DNA of 64,000 nucleotides. It comes from an uncultured Bacteroidales bacterium (GTDB lineage: Bacteria > Bacteroidota > Bacteroidia > Bacteroidales > Muribaculaceae). The translations under genes and the position numbers were made by a program. Below are positions 1-8,485 of the stretch, piece by piece; position 1 is the first letter of the stretch; every line of letters starts with the position of its first letter. The notes below the pieces were generated by a model. The model did no database searches. It was not told where the DNA came from and saw only the letters and a program-made list of their open reading frames with translations. The stretch spans positions 1 to 64,000 of the forward strand of contig CAMWHE010000001.1 in assembly GCA_947173955.1 (NCBI GenBank), in the 5' to 3' direction.

Positions 1-101
1 CTACAAAGTGTCCCGGTTGGGATCATCCTTATCAGCTCTATTTCGCTCATGAAGCCGCGTCTGCACACTCCCCGCACAAAAAAATTTAAAATAAATAATA
101 T
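1..101. other. left-edge sequence without an assignable gene
   Basis: This is the stretch before the terminator that closes the first minus-strand operon. A + strand gene entering from the left could end at a stop near 50-52 or 87-89, and a minus-strand frame opens at an ATG near 52 and runs off the left edge. None of the short peptides is recognisable, so no gene is called. Confidence 0.3.
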
Positions 102-140
102 AATAAAGAAGCGCATCTCCATTGGATGCGCTTCTTTATT
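102..140. terminator. intrinsic terminator closing the dapF-purF operon
   Basis: Perfect 16-bp inverted repeat: 102-117 pairs with 125-140 around a 7-base loop, with a GCGCATC core and an A-rich/T-rich foot. It touches the stop codon of the last minus-strand gene. The flanks allow termination in both directions. Confidence 0.85.
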
Positions 141-1570
141 TACTTCTTTTCGGATGAGTGAAAATAGCTTGTACCATCAAAACAATGGGTGCATATCTTA
201 CATTTTGGGAGACCGATTGCTCTTACAATTGAATCAATTGTGCTGAACTTGAGCGATGACAAACCGAAACGTTCTCGGATTTTTTCGACCATTGTATTAT
301 GTCGCTCCGTGCCATCCTGTGCATACTCATCCAGATGTGCGTTCGGATCTCCGTCCTCCAACTCCATGATGATACGTCTGGTCAAAAGCTCCATGTCACT
401 TTTAGATGACGTAAATCCGATATAGCGACAACCGTAAATCAGAGGAGGCGATGCTATACGCATATGGACTTCCTTAGCTCCATCGTCAAATAATACTTTG
501 ACGTTATCATTTAATTGAGTGCCGCGCACAATCGAATCATCACAGAAAAGAGCACGCTTCCCTGCAAGCATAGCGCGGTTGGGCACAAGTTTCATCTTTG
601 CGACAAGATTGCGCATTGACTGTTCTCGGGGAGTAAAGCTTCTCGGCCATGTCGGTGTATATTTGCATATGCATCGATGGTATGGCGTATTATGTCCGGC
701 TGCGTATCCAAGCGCCATACCTACACCGGAATCGGGAATCCCACATGCACAATCAACTTCTGTTTTATCTGATTCGCCCATTTCCTTACCTGTCTGGAAG
801 CGCATCTGCTCTACATTACGTCCTTCATAACAGGATGTCGGGAAGCCATAATAGACCCAAAGGAAAGAGCAGATCTGCATATCGTCGCCGGGAGCCTGAA
901 GTTGTTTTACACCTGAGGCTGTTATTTCAACTATCTCGCCGGGACCAAGATCGCGCACATAATCAAAATCGAGATTAGGGAACGCCGTAGATTCAGAAGA
1001 AACAGCCCATGCATTATCCTTTTGTGCAAGGATGATAGGTGTACGCCCCAGACGATCGCGTGCGGCTATTATGCCGTTTTCAGTCAGTAGTAACAGCGAG
1101 CATGATCCATCTATCTTATCAAACATATGATTTATGCCATCCTTGTATGTCTTGCCCTGATTGATCAGAAGTGCTATCAGTTCGGTCTGATTCGTATCTC
1201 CGGAACTAAGTTCGGCAAAGTGAACACCAGTCTCAAGGAGTTCCTTTTCCAAACTATTTATATTGCAGACTTTTGCAACTGTGACAATGGCGTACTTACC
1301 CAAATGCGAATTAATAATTATAGGCTGGGGGTCAGTATCACTAATCACACCGATACCTTTATTGCCTTTAAATTTAGAAAGTTCACCTTCAAATTTTGTC
1401 CTGAAATATGTGCTTTCAAGCGAATGAATCGATCGGCAGAATCTGGATGCTGCCTCATCATATGTTACCATGCCAGCGCGACGCGTACCGAGGTGCGAAT
1501 TATAGTCGGTGCCATAGAATAAATCACTTACACAAGGTTGCTTAGCAACTGTACCAAAAAAACCTCCCAT
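140..1570 (-). CDS. PurF-like amidophosphoribosyltransferase homologue lacking the glutaminase cysteine
   Basis: The protein has 476 residues, about the usual PurF length, and the PurF layout: an N-terminal class II glutamine amidotransferase domain and a C-terminal phosphoribosyltransferase domain. The PRPP-binding motif is intact at about 342-352 (CDDSIVRGTQ). The N-terminus reads MGGFFGT where active class II enzymes have MCGI(V/F)G, so the nucleophile Cys is Gly; the GHNGN-type glutamine-site segment is also absent near 88-103. Cys234, Cys381 and Cys460/Cys463 fall where Bacillus-type PurF holds its [4Fe-4S] cluster (alignment from memory). The start is 9 bases after the stop of the paralogue upstream, which suggests coupled translation. 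It may be an ammonia-dependent transferase or a partner of that paralogue; PurF itself could lie elsewhere in the genome. Confidence 0.85.
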   Translation of the reverse strand: MGGFFGTVAKQPCVSDLFYGTDYNSHLGTRRAGMVTYDEAASRFCRSIHSLESTYFRTKFEGELSKFKGNKGIGVISDTDPQPIIINSHLGKYAIVTVAKVCNINSLEKELLETGVHFAELSSGDTNQTELIALLINQGKTYKDGINHMFDKIDGSCSLLLLTENGIIAARDRLGRTPIILAQKDNAWAVSSESTAFPNLDFDYVRDLGPGEIVEITASGVKQLQAPGDDMQICSFLWVYYGFPTSCYEGRNVEQMRFQTGKEMGESDKTEVDCACGIPDSGVGMALGYAAGHNTPYHRCICKYTPTWPRSFTPREQSMRNLVAKMKLVPNRAMLAGKRALFCDDSIVRGTQLNDNVKVLFDDGAKEVHMRIASPPLIYGCRYIGFTSSKSDMELLTRRIIMELEDGDPNAHLDEYAQDGTERHNTMVEKIRERFGLSSLKFSTIDSIVRAIGLPKCKICTHCFDGTSYFHSSEKK

Positions 1571-1579
1571 ATAGAAATC

Positions 1580-3466
1580 TTATCTTTTTTGTAATTTACC
1601 TTCGAAATAATTTATGTATGCCTGATTTACCAGTCGGTTTCCACCCGGAGTCGGGTAATCACCCGAGAAATACCAATCTCCGGGACAACCGGGAACCGCC
1701 TCATGCAGTCCTTTTAAAGTCTGATACACTATTTTAACTTTAGCTTTAGTCCCATCGGGTGTCAACATCTGGGCTATCTTATCCGAAATTTCGTCTTCAT
1801 TAAAAGGCTCATATATCGCCTTGACACAATTACGTTGTTGATCAACAGGTTTCTGCAATTCCTGTTTACAATTCGCATAAACCGTTCCCAGCAAAGCTGT
1901 TCTCCCCGACTCCTTTATCAGTTCAACCGCCGCTCTGAAAGCTATAAACTCAGCCATCCGGGACATATCAATCCCATAGTAATCAGGATAACGTACCTGC
2001 GGAGAGGATGATACAATAACAATCTTCTTTGGCTGAAGCCGGTCAAGCATTCCGATAATGGATTGACGCAAGGTAGTACCTCTGACAATTGAGTCATCGA
2101 TAACTACCAGAGTGTCACTACCGGGACGAATGCATCCATACGTCACATCATAAACGTGGGCTGCCAACTCGTTGCGCGAATCACCTTCGGCTATAAATGT
2201 CCGAAGTTTGATATCCTTTACAGCAATTTTCTCTACTCTGAGAGTACGGTTCATTACATCGCGTACACTTTCGACAGTTAGCTCCCGACGATGTTGAAGA
2301 CGCAATATCTCATCAGCCTTACACTCCTCAAGTCGTTCCGTAAGACCCTGACACATACCTATAAATGCGACTTCCGCTGTATTCGGAATAAAAGAGAAGA
2401 CTGCACTGTCAAGATCGTAGTCAATTGCTTTCATAACGGCAGGTACGAGATTTCGTCCCAACTCTTTTCGCTCATGATAAATCGAAGCATCACTGCCGCG
2501 CGAGAAGTATATGCGTTCGAAGGAGCAACGCTTGTTTTCTGCCAAACCTAAGACGTCAGTAACTTTGACACGTCCATTTTTGCTAATAATTATTGCGCTA
2601 CCGGGTTTCAGCTCGCTTACATGAGCAATCGGTTGGTTGAATACTGTCTGAATTACAGGGCGTTCGGATGCTATGACGACGACTTCGTCATTCGCATAGT
2701 AGAAAGCCGGTCGAATCCCTTTAGGATCACGTAAGGCAAACATATCACCTGAACCGGTGGCACCGCATATCACATATCCACCGTCCCACTGAGGAGCTGT
2801 ATTGCATAGAATCCGGACAATGTCAAGATTGTCTTCTATTAATGTTGACAATTCGGGCTCCGTGGCCTTATCTCGGTATTCTTTGTACAGGCGGTGGTTC
2901 TCCTTGTCAAGTGCGTATCCCAATTGATCAAGCAATAGCACTGTATCGCTATATAGTCTGGGATGCTGTCCGCTTTCAACGATTGTCTTAATAATATCGT
3001 CAACATTAGTCATGTTGAAATTTCCGCATAGCAACAAGTTTCTTGAAGGCCAGTTGTTTCTACGCAGAAACGGATGGACATAGGAAATACCGCTATGGCC
3101 GGTTGTGCTGTAACGAAGATGCCCCATATAGATATCGCCTAAAAACGGGGCAAATTCTTCAATATCTTCCGGAGAGTCTGCTTTAGCCATAAAATCGTTG
3201 ACTTTTTGGCCAACTTGCGAAAAAATTTCTGAGATGGCGTTGGCTCCTAATGCTCGCTCCCTGAAAATATATTCATGACCGGGAGGCGTGTGGAGCTTTA
3301 TTACTCCAATACCGGCGCCTTCCTGACCGCGATTATGCTGTTTCTCCATCAGAAGATAGAGCTTTTTCAAGCCGTAAGCGTAGGAGCCATACTTCTCATG
3401 GTAGTATGACAATGGCTTAAGAAGACGTATGAGAGCTACACCACACTCGTGTTTTAACGGTTCCAT
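1580..3466 (-). CDS. purF: PurF-like amidophosphoribosyltransferase with intact glutaminase cysteine, long form
   Basis: This 628-residue class II glutamine amidotransferase/phosphoribosyltransferase begins MEPLKHEC, so Cys8 would become the N-terminal nucleophile after removal of a short propeptide. NRGQEGAG (45-52), HLRYSTTG (116-123) and GNFNMTN (149-155) fit the glutamine site, and IDDSIVRGTT (456-465) is the PRPP loop. It is more than 100 residues longer than typical PurF, with a C-terminal extension of unknown role. Cys314 is the only one of the four Bacillus-type Fe-S ligands kept; the HPC position reads YPD and there is no C-terminal CxxC. It lies 16 bases downstream of glnN and 9 bases before the second homologue. 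Function in the first step of purine synthesis is the family expectation; a divergent phosphoribosyl-amine role is possible. Confidence 0.85.
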   Translation of the reverse strand: MEPLKHECGVALIRLLKPLSYYHEKYGSYAYGLKKLYLLMEKQHNRGQEGAGIGVIKLHTPPGHEYIFRERALGANAISEIFSQVGQKVNDFMAKADSPEDIEEFAPFLGDIYMGHLRYSTTGHSGISYVHPFLRRNNWPSRNLLLCGNFNMTNVDDIIKTIVESGQHPRLYSDTVLLLDQLGYALDKENHRLYKEYRDKATEPELSTLIEDNLDIVRILCNTAPQWDGGYVICGATGSGDMFALRDPKGIRPAFYYANDEVVVIASERPVIQTVFNQPIAHVSELKPGSAIIISKNGRVKVTDVLGLAENKRCSFERIYFSRGSDASIYHERKELGRNLVPAVMKAIDYDLDSAVFSFIPNTAEVAFIGMCQGLTERLEECKADEILRLQHRRELTVESVRDVMNRTLRVEKIAVKDIKLRTFIAEGDSRNELAAHVYDVTYGCIRPGSDTLVVIDDSIVRGTTLRQSIIGMLDRLQPKKIVIVSSSPQVRYPDYYGIDMSRMAEFIAFRAAVELIKESGRTALLGTVYANCKQELQKPVDQQRNCVKAIYEPFNEDEISDKIAQMLTPDGTKAKVKIVYQTLKGLHEAVPGCPGDWYFSGDYPTPGGNRLVNQAYINYFEGKLQKR

Positions 3467-3482
3467 TTAATCGTTAAAAATC

Positions 3483-5672
3483 TTAGCGTATAAACAGTAA
3501 TTCGCGATACTTAGGAAGGGGCCATATCTCATTATCTACCATAAGTTCCAATTTGTCAATATGGTAGCGGATTGTCTCCATATGCGGAATTACATTATCA
3601 TGGTAGGCTATGGCCTTTTCACGCTCGCTCTTTATTTTGTTTGCCTGGCGACGTGCTTCAACCATCTCTTCTACAGACTCCTTGATGACTGCCATATGTT
3701 TGGCAATCTTCTCTATAGTAGACAGATCCTGCGATACAATATCGCTACTCTTTTCAGCACCAAACAGCGATTTGAGTTTAACCAGATTATCAACAAGGAA
3801 TGACTGGTATCTTGTGGCCACCGGGATTATATGATTGATGGCAAGATCTCCAAGAACACGAGCCTCAATCTGTACTTTCTTAGTGTACATTTCCCATTTT
3901 ACTTCATTACGGGCTTCAAGTTCAACCTCACTGAATACACCTGTACGCGCAAACATATCGATTGACTCAGGCAACAGGTAGGAATCGAATATTTTGGGGA
4001 CACAAGTCTGGCAGTCGAGGCCTCTTCGGGCTGCTTCCTCCTTCCATTCGTCACTGTAGCCGTTTCCGTCAAAATGAATTGGTTTTGATTTAATTATGAG
4101 TTTGCGTACTTCATCAAGAAGAATATGATTGAGCTGCTCGCCATTCTTCAACCGTGCATCAACTTTTTCCTTAAATAAATTGAGCTGGTCGGCAACAGCA
4201 GCGTTAAGTGCAATCATTGCAGAAGCACAGTTGGCTGACGAGCCGACAGCACGGAATTCAAATCGGTTGCCTGTGAAAGCAAATGGGGAGGTACGGTTGC
4301 GGTCTGTATTATCGATCAGAATTTCAGGTATCTGTGATGCACCCACTGAAATTCCTTCTTTATCACCGAATTTAATCAGTTCATTGTCTGTAGACTTTTC
4401 GAGACGCTCAAAAATATCAGCGAGCTGAGAGCCGGTAAAGATTGAGATAATAGCCGGGGGAGCCTCATTAGCGCCTAGACGGTGTGCGTTTGTGGCCGAT
4501 GCAATAGAAGCCTTTAGCAATCCGTTGTGCTTATGAACGGCTGCCATGACATTTGCCACAAATGTTATAAACTGAAGATTGCCTTGTGGAGTCTTACCCG
4601 GTGCGAAAAGCATCGTCCCGGTATCTGTCCCGAGGCTCCAGTTGTTGTGCTTGCCCGAGCCGTTGATTCCGGCAAAGGGTTTCTCATGAAGTAGTACTCT
4701 GAAATTATGACGGCGGGCGACCTCTGACATCAATGACATCAGCAGAAGGTTATGGTCATTGGCCAGATTCGTTTCCTCATATATCGGAGCTAGTTCAAAC
4801 TGGTTGGGTGCAACTTCATTATGGCGCGTGCGAACAGGTATTCCGAGTTTATGGCTTTCAATCTCGAGATCAAGCATGAAGGCTTCAACTCGCGATGGTA
4901 TAGCTCCGAAATAGTGATCCTCAAGCTGCTGGTTCTTAGCACTTTCGTGCCCCATCAGAGTGCGTCCCGTCATGGCAAGGTCCGGTCGTGCCGAATACAG
5001 AGCTTCGTCGACCAGAAAATACTCTTGCTCCCAGCCTAAATAAGATATGACGTGTTTTACCTTATCATCAAAGTATCGAGCCACTCCTGTAGCGGCCTTA
5101 TCCACAGCATTGATAGCGCGCAAAAGAGGGGTCTTATAGTCGAGCGATTCGCCGGTGTAGGAAATGAAAATGGTAGGAATACATAAAGTTTTGTCAAGAA
5201 TGAACGCAGGAGAAGAGATATCCCATGCAGAATAACCGCGGGCCTCAAAAGTATTGCGGATACCGCCATTAGGGAAACTTGACGCATCCGGTTCTTGCTG
5301 AACGAGAAGCTTTCCGGAAAATTCTTCAACTACACCACCCTTACCATCATGTTCGATAAAGCCATCATGCTTTTCGGCCGTTCCGTCGGTAAGCGGATGA
5401 AACCAATGGGTATAGTGGCGGGCTCCATTATCAATTGCCCACTGCTTCATGCCGGCAGCTACAGCATCAGCTTCCTCACGCGAAAGAGGCACTTTATTTT
5501 CTATCGCGTAGATTAGCGCATCATATGTGGACTTCGGAAGATATTCGTACATCTTGGCGCGATTGAACACATATTTGGCGTAATATTCCGAAGGGCGTTC
5601 TGCCGGAATGTCTACGGGCACTGCCTTACGGTCAAATGCCTCTTCCACTACTTTAAATCTAAGCTGTGACAT
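3483..5672 (-). CDS. glnN: glutamine synthetase type III
   Basis: The 729-residue protein matches the long GSIII class typical of Bacteroidota and cyanobacteria, much larger than the roughly 450-residue GSI. It makes glutamine from glutamate, ammonia and ATP in the cytoplasm. Visible family segments include HNEVAPNQFELAP, GSGKHNNWSLGT and a long C-terminal helical tail rich in charged residues. It sits 20 bases after dapL and 16 bases before the first PurF-like gene, so it shares their transcript and its product glutamine is the nitrogen donor for amidotransferases. I see no promoter of its own in the short gap upstream. Confidence 0.97.
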   Translation of the reverse strand: MSQLRFKVVEEAFDRKAVPVDIPAERPSEYYAKYVFNRAKMYEYLPKSTYDALIYAIENKVPLSREEADAVAAGMKQWAIDNGARHYTHWFHPLTDGTAEKHDGFIEHDGKGGVVEEFSGKLLVQQEPDASSFPNGGIRNTFEARGYSAWDISSPAFILDKTLCIPTIFISYTGESLDYKTPLLRAINAVDKAATGVARYFDDKVKHVISYLGWEQEYFLVDEALYSARPDLAMTGRTLMGHESAKNQQLEDHYFGAIPSRVEAFMLDLEIESHKLGIPVRTRHNEVAPNQFELAPIYEETNLANDHNLLLMSLMSEVARRHNFRVLLHEKPFAGINGSGKHNNWSLGTDTGTMLFAPGKTPQGNLQFITFVANVMAAVHKHNGLLKASIASATNAHRLGANEAPPAIISIFTGSQLADIFERLEKSTDNELIKFGDKEGISVGASQIPEILIDNTDRNRTSPFAFTGNRFEFRAVGSSANCASAMIALNAAVADQLNLFKEKVDARLKNGEQLNHILLDEVRKLIIKSKPIHFDGNGYSDEWKEEAARRGLDCQTCVPKIFDSYLLPESIDMFARTGVFSEVELEARNEVKWEMYTKKVQIEARVLGDLAINHIIPVATRYQSFLVDNLVKLKSLFGAEKSSDIVSQDLSTIEKIAKHMAVIKESVEEMVEARRQANKIKSEREKAIAYHDNVIPHMETIRYHIDKLELMVDNEIWPLPKYRELLFIR

Positions 5673-5692
5673 GGTGTATATCAGTATATTTG

Positions 5693-6883
5693 TTATTTAT
5701 TAAACAATTTATGTATTCGGGAAGCGGCGTCCTTTGTAGACTCATGAGTGCTAAAAGCTGTAAGTCGCATATAACCTTCACCTTGACTTCCGAATCCGAT
5801 GCCGGGAGTGGTCACTACGTTTGCTTCCTTTAGTAGTATATCAAAAAAATTCCACGAACCGAGTTTATCAGGTGCTTTTACCCATAGGTAGGGAGCATTT
5901 TTCCCTCCATACACCCTTAATCCGCAGTTGGTAAGGCTATTTTTAAGTAGAGCGGCATTCGCCATATAGTAGTCTATATTTTGCCGTATCGCCCGCTGGC
6001 CTTCGTCCGTATAGAGAGCGGCGGCGGCACGCTGAACCACATATGAAGCGCCATTGAACTTCGTACTCTGACGACGGCGCCACAAATCATTGAGCTTCAC
6101 ATTGCCGCTCATTAATTCCTTCGGAACTACAGTATAGCCGCATCTCAATCCGGTAAAGCCGGCGGTTTTGGAATAGCTCCGAAACTCGATGGCACAAGTC
6201 TTGGCTCCTTCAATCTCAAATATACTGTGAGGCACATCATTATCGCTGATATACGCCTCATAGGCGGAGTCAAACAGTATCAGGGCACCTATATGATTGG
6301 CGTAATCAACCCATTCGCCTAATTCATCATATGTCATAGCTACTCCCGTAGGATTATTCGGATAACACAAATAAATAATGTCCGGTCTGACGCTTACCGG
6401 TAATTTAGGCAAAAAGTCGTTATCTTCATTACAAGGCAACATATGCACCGGGCGTCCAGTCATGATATTTGTGTCTAAATATACAGGATAGACAGGATCT
6501 GTTATAGCAGCCAGATTGTCAGCAGATAGTATATCACCGATATTGGCTATGTCGCTTTTAGCACCGTCGCTAATGAATATTTCGTCGTAATCAAGTGATA
6601 CACCTCTTGATGCATAATCATTACGTACGATCAGCTCACGTAGAAATTTATGTCCTTGTTCGGGTCCGTATCCCTGAAAAGTGTCTGAGTGGGCTTGCTC
6701 TCTTGATGCAGAAATTAGAGTATCTACGACAGTTGCACATAGCGGCAAAGTAACGTCTCCAATTCCAAGCCGGATTATATTAGCATCTGGATTCTCGTCA
6801 AGATAATGGCTGACTTTACGCGCGATATCTGAGAACAAATAGCTCTCACCGATATTCCTGAAATTGTCATTAATCTTAAACAT
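5693..6883 (-). CDS. dapL: LL-diaminopimelate aminotransferase
   Basis: Fold-type I PLP aminotransferase of 396 residues that converts tetrahydrodipicolinate and glutamate to LL-diaminopimelate, the short plant/bacterial lysine and peptidoglycan route. The PLP lysine is Lys239 in SYSKTAGFTGLRCGY; NNPTG (176-180), Asp205 and Tyr208 complete the cofactor site. The GYGPEQGHKFLRE segment (71-83) is typical of DapL. It follows dapF with a 3-base gap, so the last two steps to meso-diaminopimelate are encoded together. It could be confused with related transaminases, but the dapF neighbour supports the call. Confidence 0.96.
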   Translation of the reverse strand: MFKINDNFRNIGESYLFSDIARKVSHYLDENPDANIIRLGIGDVTLPLCATVVDTLISASREQAHSDTFQGYGPEQGHKFLRELIVRNDYASRGVSLDYDEIFISDGAKSDIANIGDILSADNLAAITDPVYPVYLDTNIMTGRPVHMLPCNEDNDFLPKLPVSVRPDIIYLCYPNNPTGVAMTYDELGEWVDYANHIGALILFDSAYEAYISDNDVPHSIFEIEGAKTCAIEFRSYSKTAGFTGLRCGYTVVPKELMSGNVKLNDLWRRRQSTKFNGASYVVQRAAAALYTDEGQRAIRQNIDYYMANAALLKNSLTNCGLRVYGGKNAPYLWVKAPDKLGSWNFFDILLKEANVVTTPGIGFGSQGEGYMRLTAFSTHESTKDAASRIHKLFNK

Positions 6884-6886
6884 AAC

Positions 6887-7753
6887 TTACATCCGGGATC
6901 TTCGATTATATACTCCGGTAAACACTGTTTCTGCAGGACCTGTCAGATGAATATGGCCCGTATTCCCATTCCAATCAATAATGAGATCTCCTCCGTCAAG
7001 ATGTACAGTAACATTCCGGTCGGTCAATCCGTTGACTACTGCAGCAGCGACCGATGCACAAGCGCCGGTACCACAGGCCATTGTAACTCCACTGCCCCGC
7101 TCCCATACCTTCATTGTAATATCGTTGCGGGAATTGATCTGCACAAATTCCACATTAGTCCGATCAGGAAATAGTGCATTATGTTCAATAGCCCCGCCGA
7201 GATTGCATAGATCCACATACACTATACTGTCTACAAAAATTACTGTATGAGGATTTCCGATTGAGACTGCGGTAATCTTAGCTACCGGCATTGACTTGAC
7301 GCCGGTCTCCAGTGAAAAGTCTATAATTCGATCGGTCGACATCTTGACAGGAATATCAGAGGCTACGAATGACGGAACACCCATATCGACCGTTATAGAC
7401 AAGACATTCCCGGAAGCATCAGTATTCAATAATAAATGTTTAACGCCCGAAAGAGTTTCGAGCGTTATATTATTATTGTTTATCAATTTGTTATCATAAA
7501 CGTACTTCGCAACACAGCGTGCGCCATTCCCACACATGCGGGCTTCAGAACCATCTGCATTAAATATGCGCATCTTGAAGTCAGCTATTTCTGATGGCAA
7601 AATCAGTATGATTCCATCGCCTCCCACTCCAAAGTGTCTATCGCTCATTTCTCGCGATAAGGAGGCAAGATCGTCAGGGCATGACTGCAGGCAATCTATA
7701 TAAATATAGTCATTACCAATGCCCTGCATCTTAGTGAATCTTATGTGGTCCAT
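6887..7753 (-). CDS. dapF: diaminopimelate epimerase
   Basis: The 288-residue cofactor-independent epimerase converts LL- to meso-diaminopimelate for lysine and cell wall synthesis. Both catalytic cysteines are present: Cys74 in MCGNGARC and Cys227 in ACGTGACAS. The N-terminal KMQGIGNDYIYID signature fits the family. It is the first gene of a five-gene minus-strand operon, and a well-formed promoter lies just upstream at 7773-7804. Confidence 0.97.
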   Translation of the reverse strand: MDHIRFTKMQGIGNDYIYIDCLQSCPDDLASLSREMSDRHFGVGGDGIILILPSEIADFKMRIFNADGSEARMCGNGARCVAKYVYDNKLINNNNITLETLSGVKHLLLNTDASGNVLSITVDMGVPSFVASDIPVKMSTDRIIDFSLETGVKSMPVAKITAVSIGNPHTVIFVDSIVYVDLCNLGGAIEHNALFPDRTNVEFVQINSRNDITMKVWERGSGVTMACGTGACASVAAAVVNGLTDRNVTVHLDGGDLIIDWNGNTGHIHLTGPAETVFTGVYNRRSRM

Positions 7754-7772
7754 CTATTGGAAAATTTCATCG

Positions 7773-7804
7773 CAAAGTTAGCACTAAGATTTCAGATTTC
7801 CCAA
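7773..7804 (-). promoter_or_regulatory. promoter of the dapF-dapL-glnN-purF operon
   Basis: Read on the minus strand this is TTG, 21 bases, then TAACTTTG, which matches the Bacteroidetes primary sigma consensus (TTG / TAnnTTTG). It places transcription start about 15 bases before the dapF ATG. Confidence 0.75.
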
Positions 7805-7852
7805 GATATGGCAATGTTTTTCAAAAAAATGTTTTTGACTGCATAAATTTCC

Positions 7853-8305
7853 TTACAAGCGGAAACTGATACTCATGACTTGATATACCGGCACACATTT
7901 TCCATCCAGACGGCCGGCTTCCCAATTGGGCATAGCATTAATTATACGCAACGCCTCCTCATTCAGTGATCGTGTAACACCTCTTAAGATAGTGGCATCA
8001 CTGATAGATCCATCTGCATTAACAATAAAACTACATACTACCCTACCCTGTACTTTATTATTATAGTCATCTGCAGGATACCTCCGGGTAGCGTTGATGA
8101 AATTGATCCTTTCGAAATCTCCTCCGGGAAAGCTGGGCGGAACATCCACATCGTCATTAGACAAAACCGTTGTCACATTATATGAATATGAACATATACG
8201 GGTATATCCTGAGTTAGGTTGAGCCGCTCTCATGTCAGCAGGAGTAAAAGGTAACGTAATATATGCTAAGATAGGTAATAATGTAAGTATTTTTGATGGT
8301 ATCAT
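7853..8305 (-). CDS. secreted TonB C-terminal domain protein
   Basis: The 150-residue protein has a hydrophobic N-terminus (about 1-22) and a C-terminal TonB/TolA-type domain from about residue 85: VQGRVVCSFIVNADGSI, then a helix EEALRIINAMPNW and a final strand VYQVMSISFRL. The segment FPGGDFERINFINATRRYP before it is typical of small Bacteroidetes energy-transducer-like proteins. The full-length TonB membrane anchor and proline spacer are missing. It may be a stand-alone periplasmic TonB-CTD protein of unknown partner. It is divergent from porQ and alone in its transcript. Confidence 0.8.
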   Translation of the reverse strand: MIPSKILTLLPILAYITLPFTPADMRAAQPNSGYTRICSYSYNVTTVLSNDDVDVPPSFPGGDFERINFINATRRYPADDYNNKVQGRVVCSFIVNADGSISDATILRGVTRSLNEEALRIINAMPNWEAGRLDGKCVPVYQVMSISFRL

Positions 8306-8327
8306 TGGCCGGAATGTGATTTAAAAG

Positions 8328-8358
8328 CAAATATATAATGCTATACGTATTAATGCAA
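8328..8358 (-). promoter_or_regulatory. promoter of the TonB-CTD gene
   Basis: On the minus strand: TTTG, 20 bases, TATATTTG. This is a near-ideal Bacteroidetes promoter ending about 22 bases before the start codon. It is interleaved with a 10-bp inverted repeat. Confidence 0.8.
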
Positions 8359-8375
8359 ATATTTTGTATAGCATT
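8337..8375. promoter_or_regulatory. candidate operator, 10-bp inverted repeat across the promoter
   Basis: AATGCTATAC (8337-8346) and GTATAGCATT (8366-8375) are perfect inverted copies with centres 29 bp apart, about three helical turns. The left arm directly abuts the minus-strand -7 box and the -33 TTTG lies in the spacer. A dimeric regulator binding here would cover the promoter. No regulator gene is adjacent. Confidence 0.45.
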
Positions 8376-8421
8376 TGTAAATGATTATCAAAGTTTTACG
8401 TTTATTCACAAATAAGCTTTA

Positions 8422-8429
8422 TATTTTTG
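8422..8429 (+). promoter_or_regulatory. -7 box for the porQ operon
   Basis: TATTTTTG fits TAnnTTTG, but no clear TTG lies at the usual distance upstream. It would give a leader of about 50 bases. Confidence 0.45.
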
Positions 8430-8485
8430 TGCCGAAATAGTCATAATAATTATAATAGCACGGGAAAGTTTGCGTTAATATATAA

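Noticed and set aside
1-246. + strand open frame entering at the left edge and crossing the terminator
   Set aside because: It passes through the hairpin and antisense to the first gene and has no recognisable sequence.
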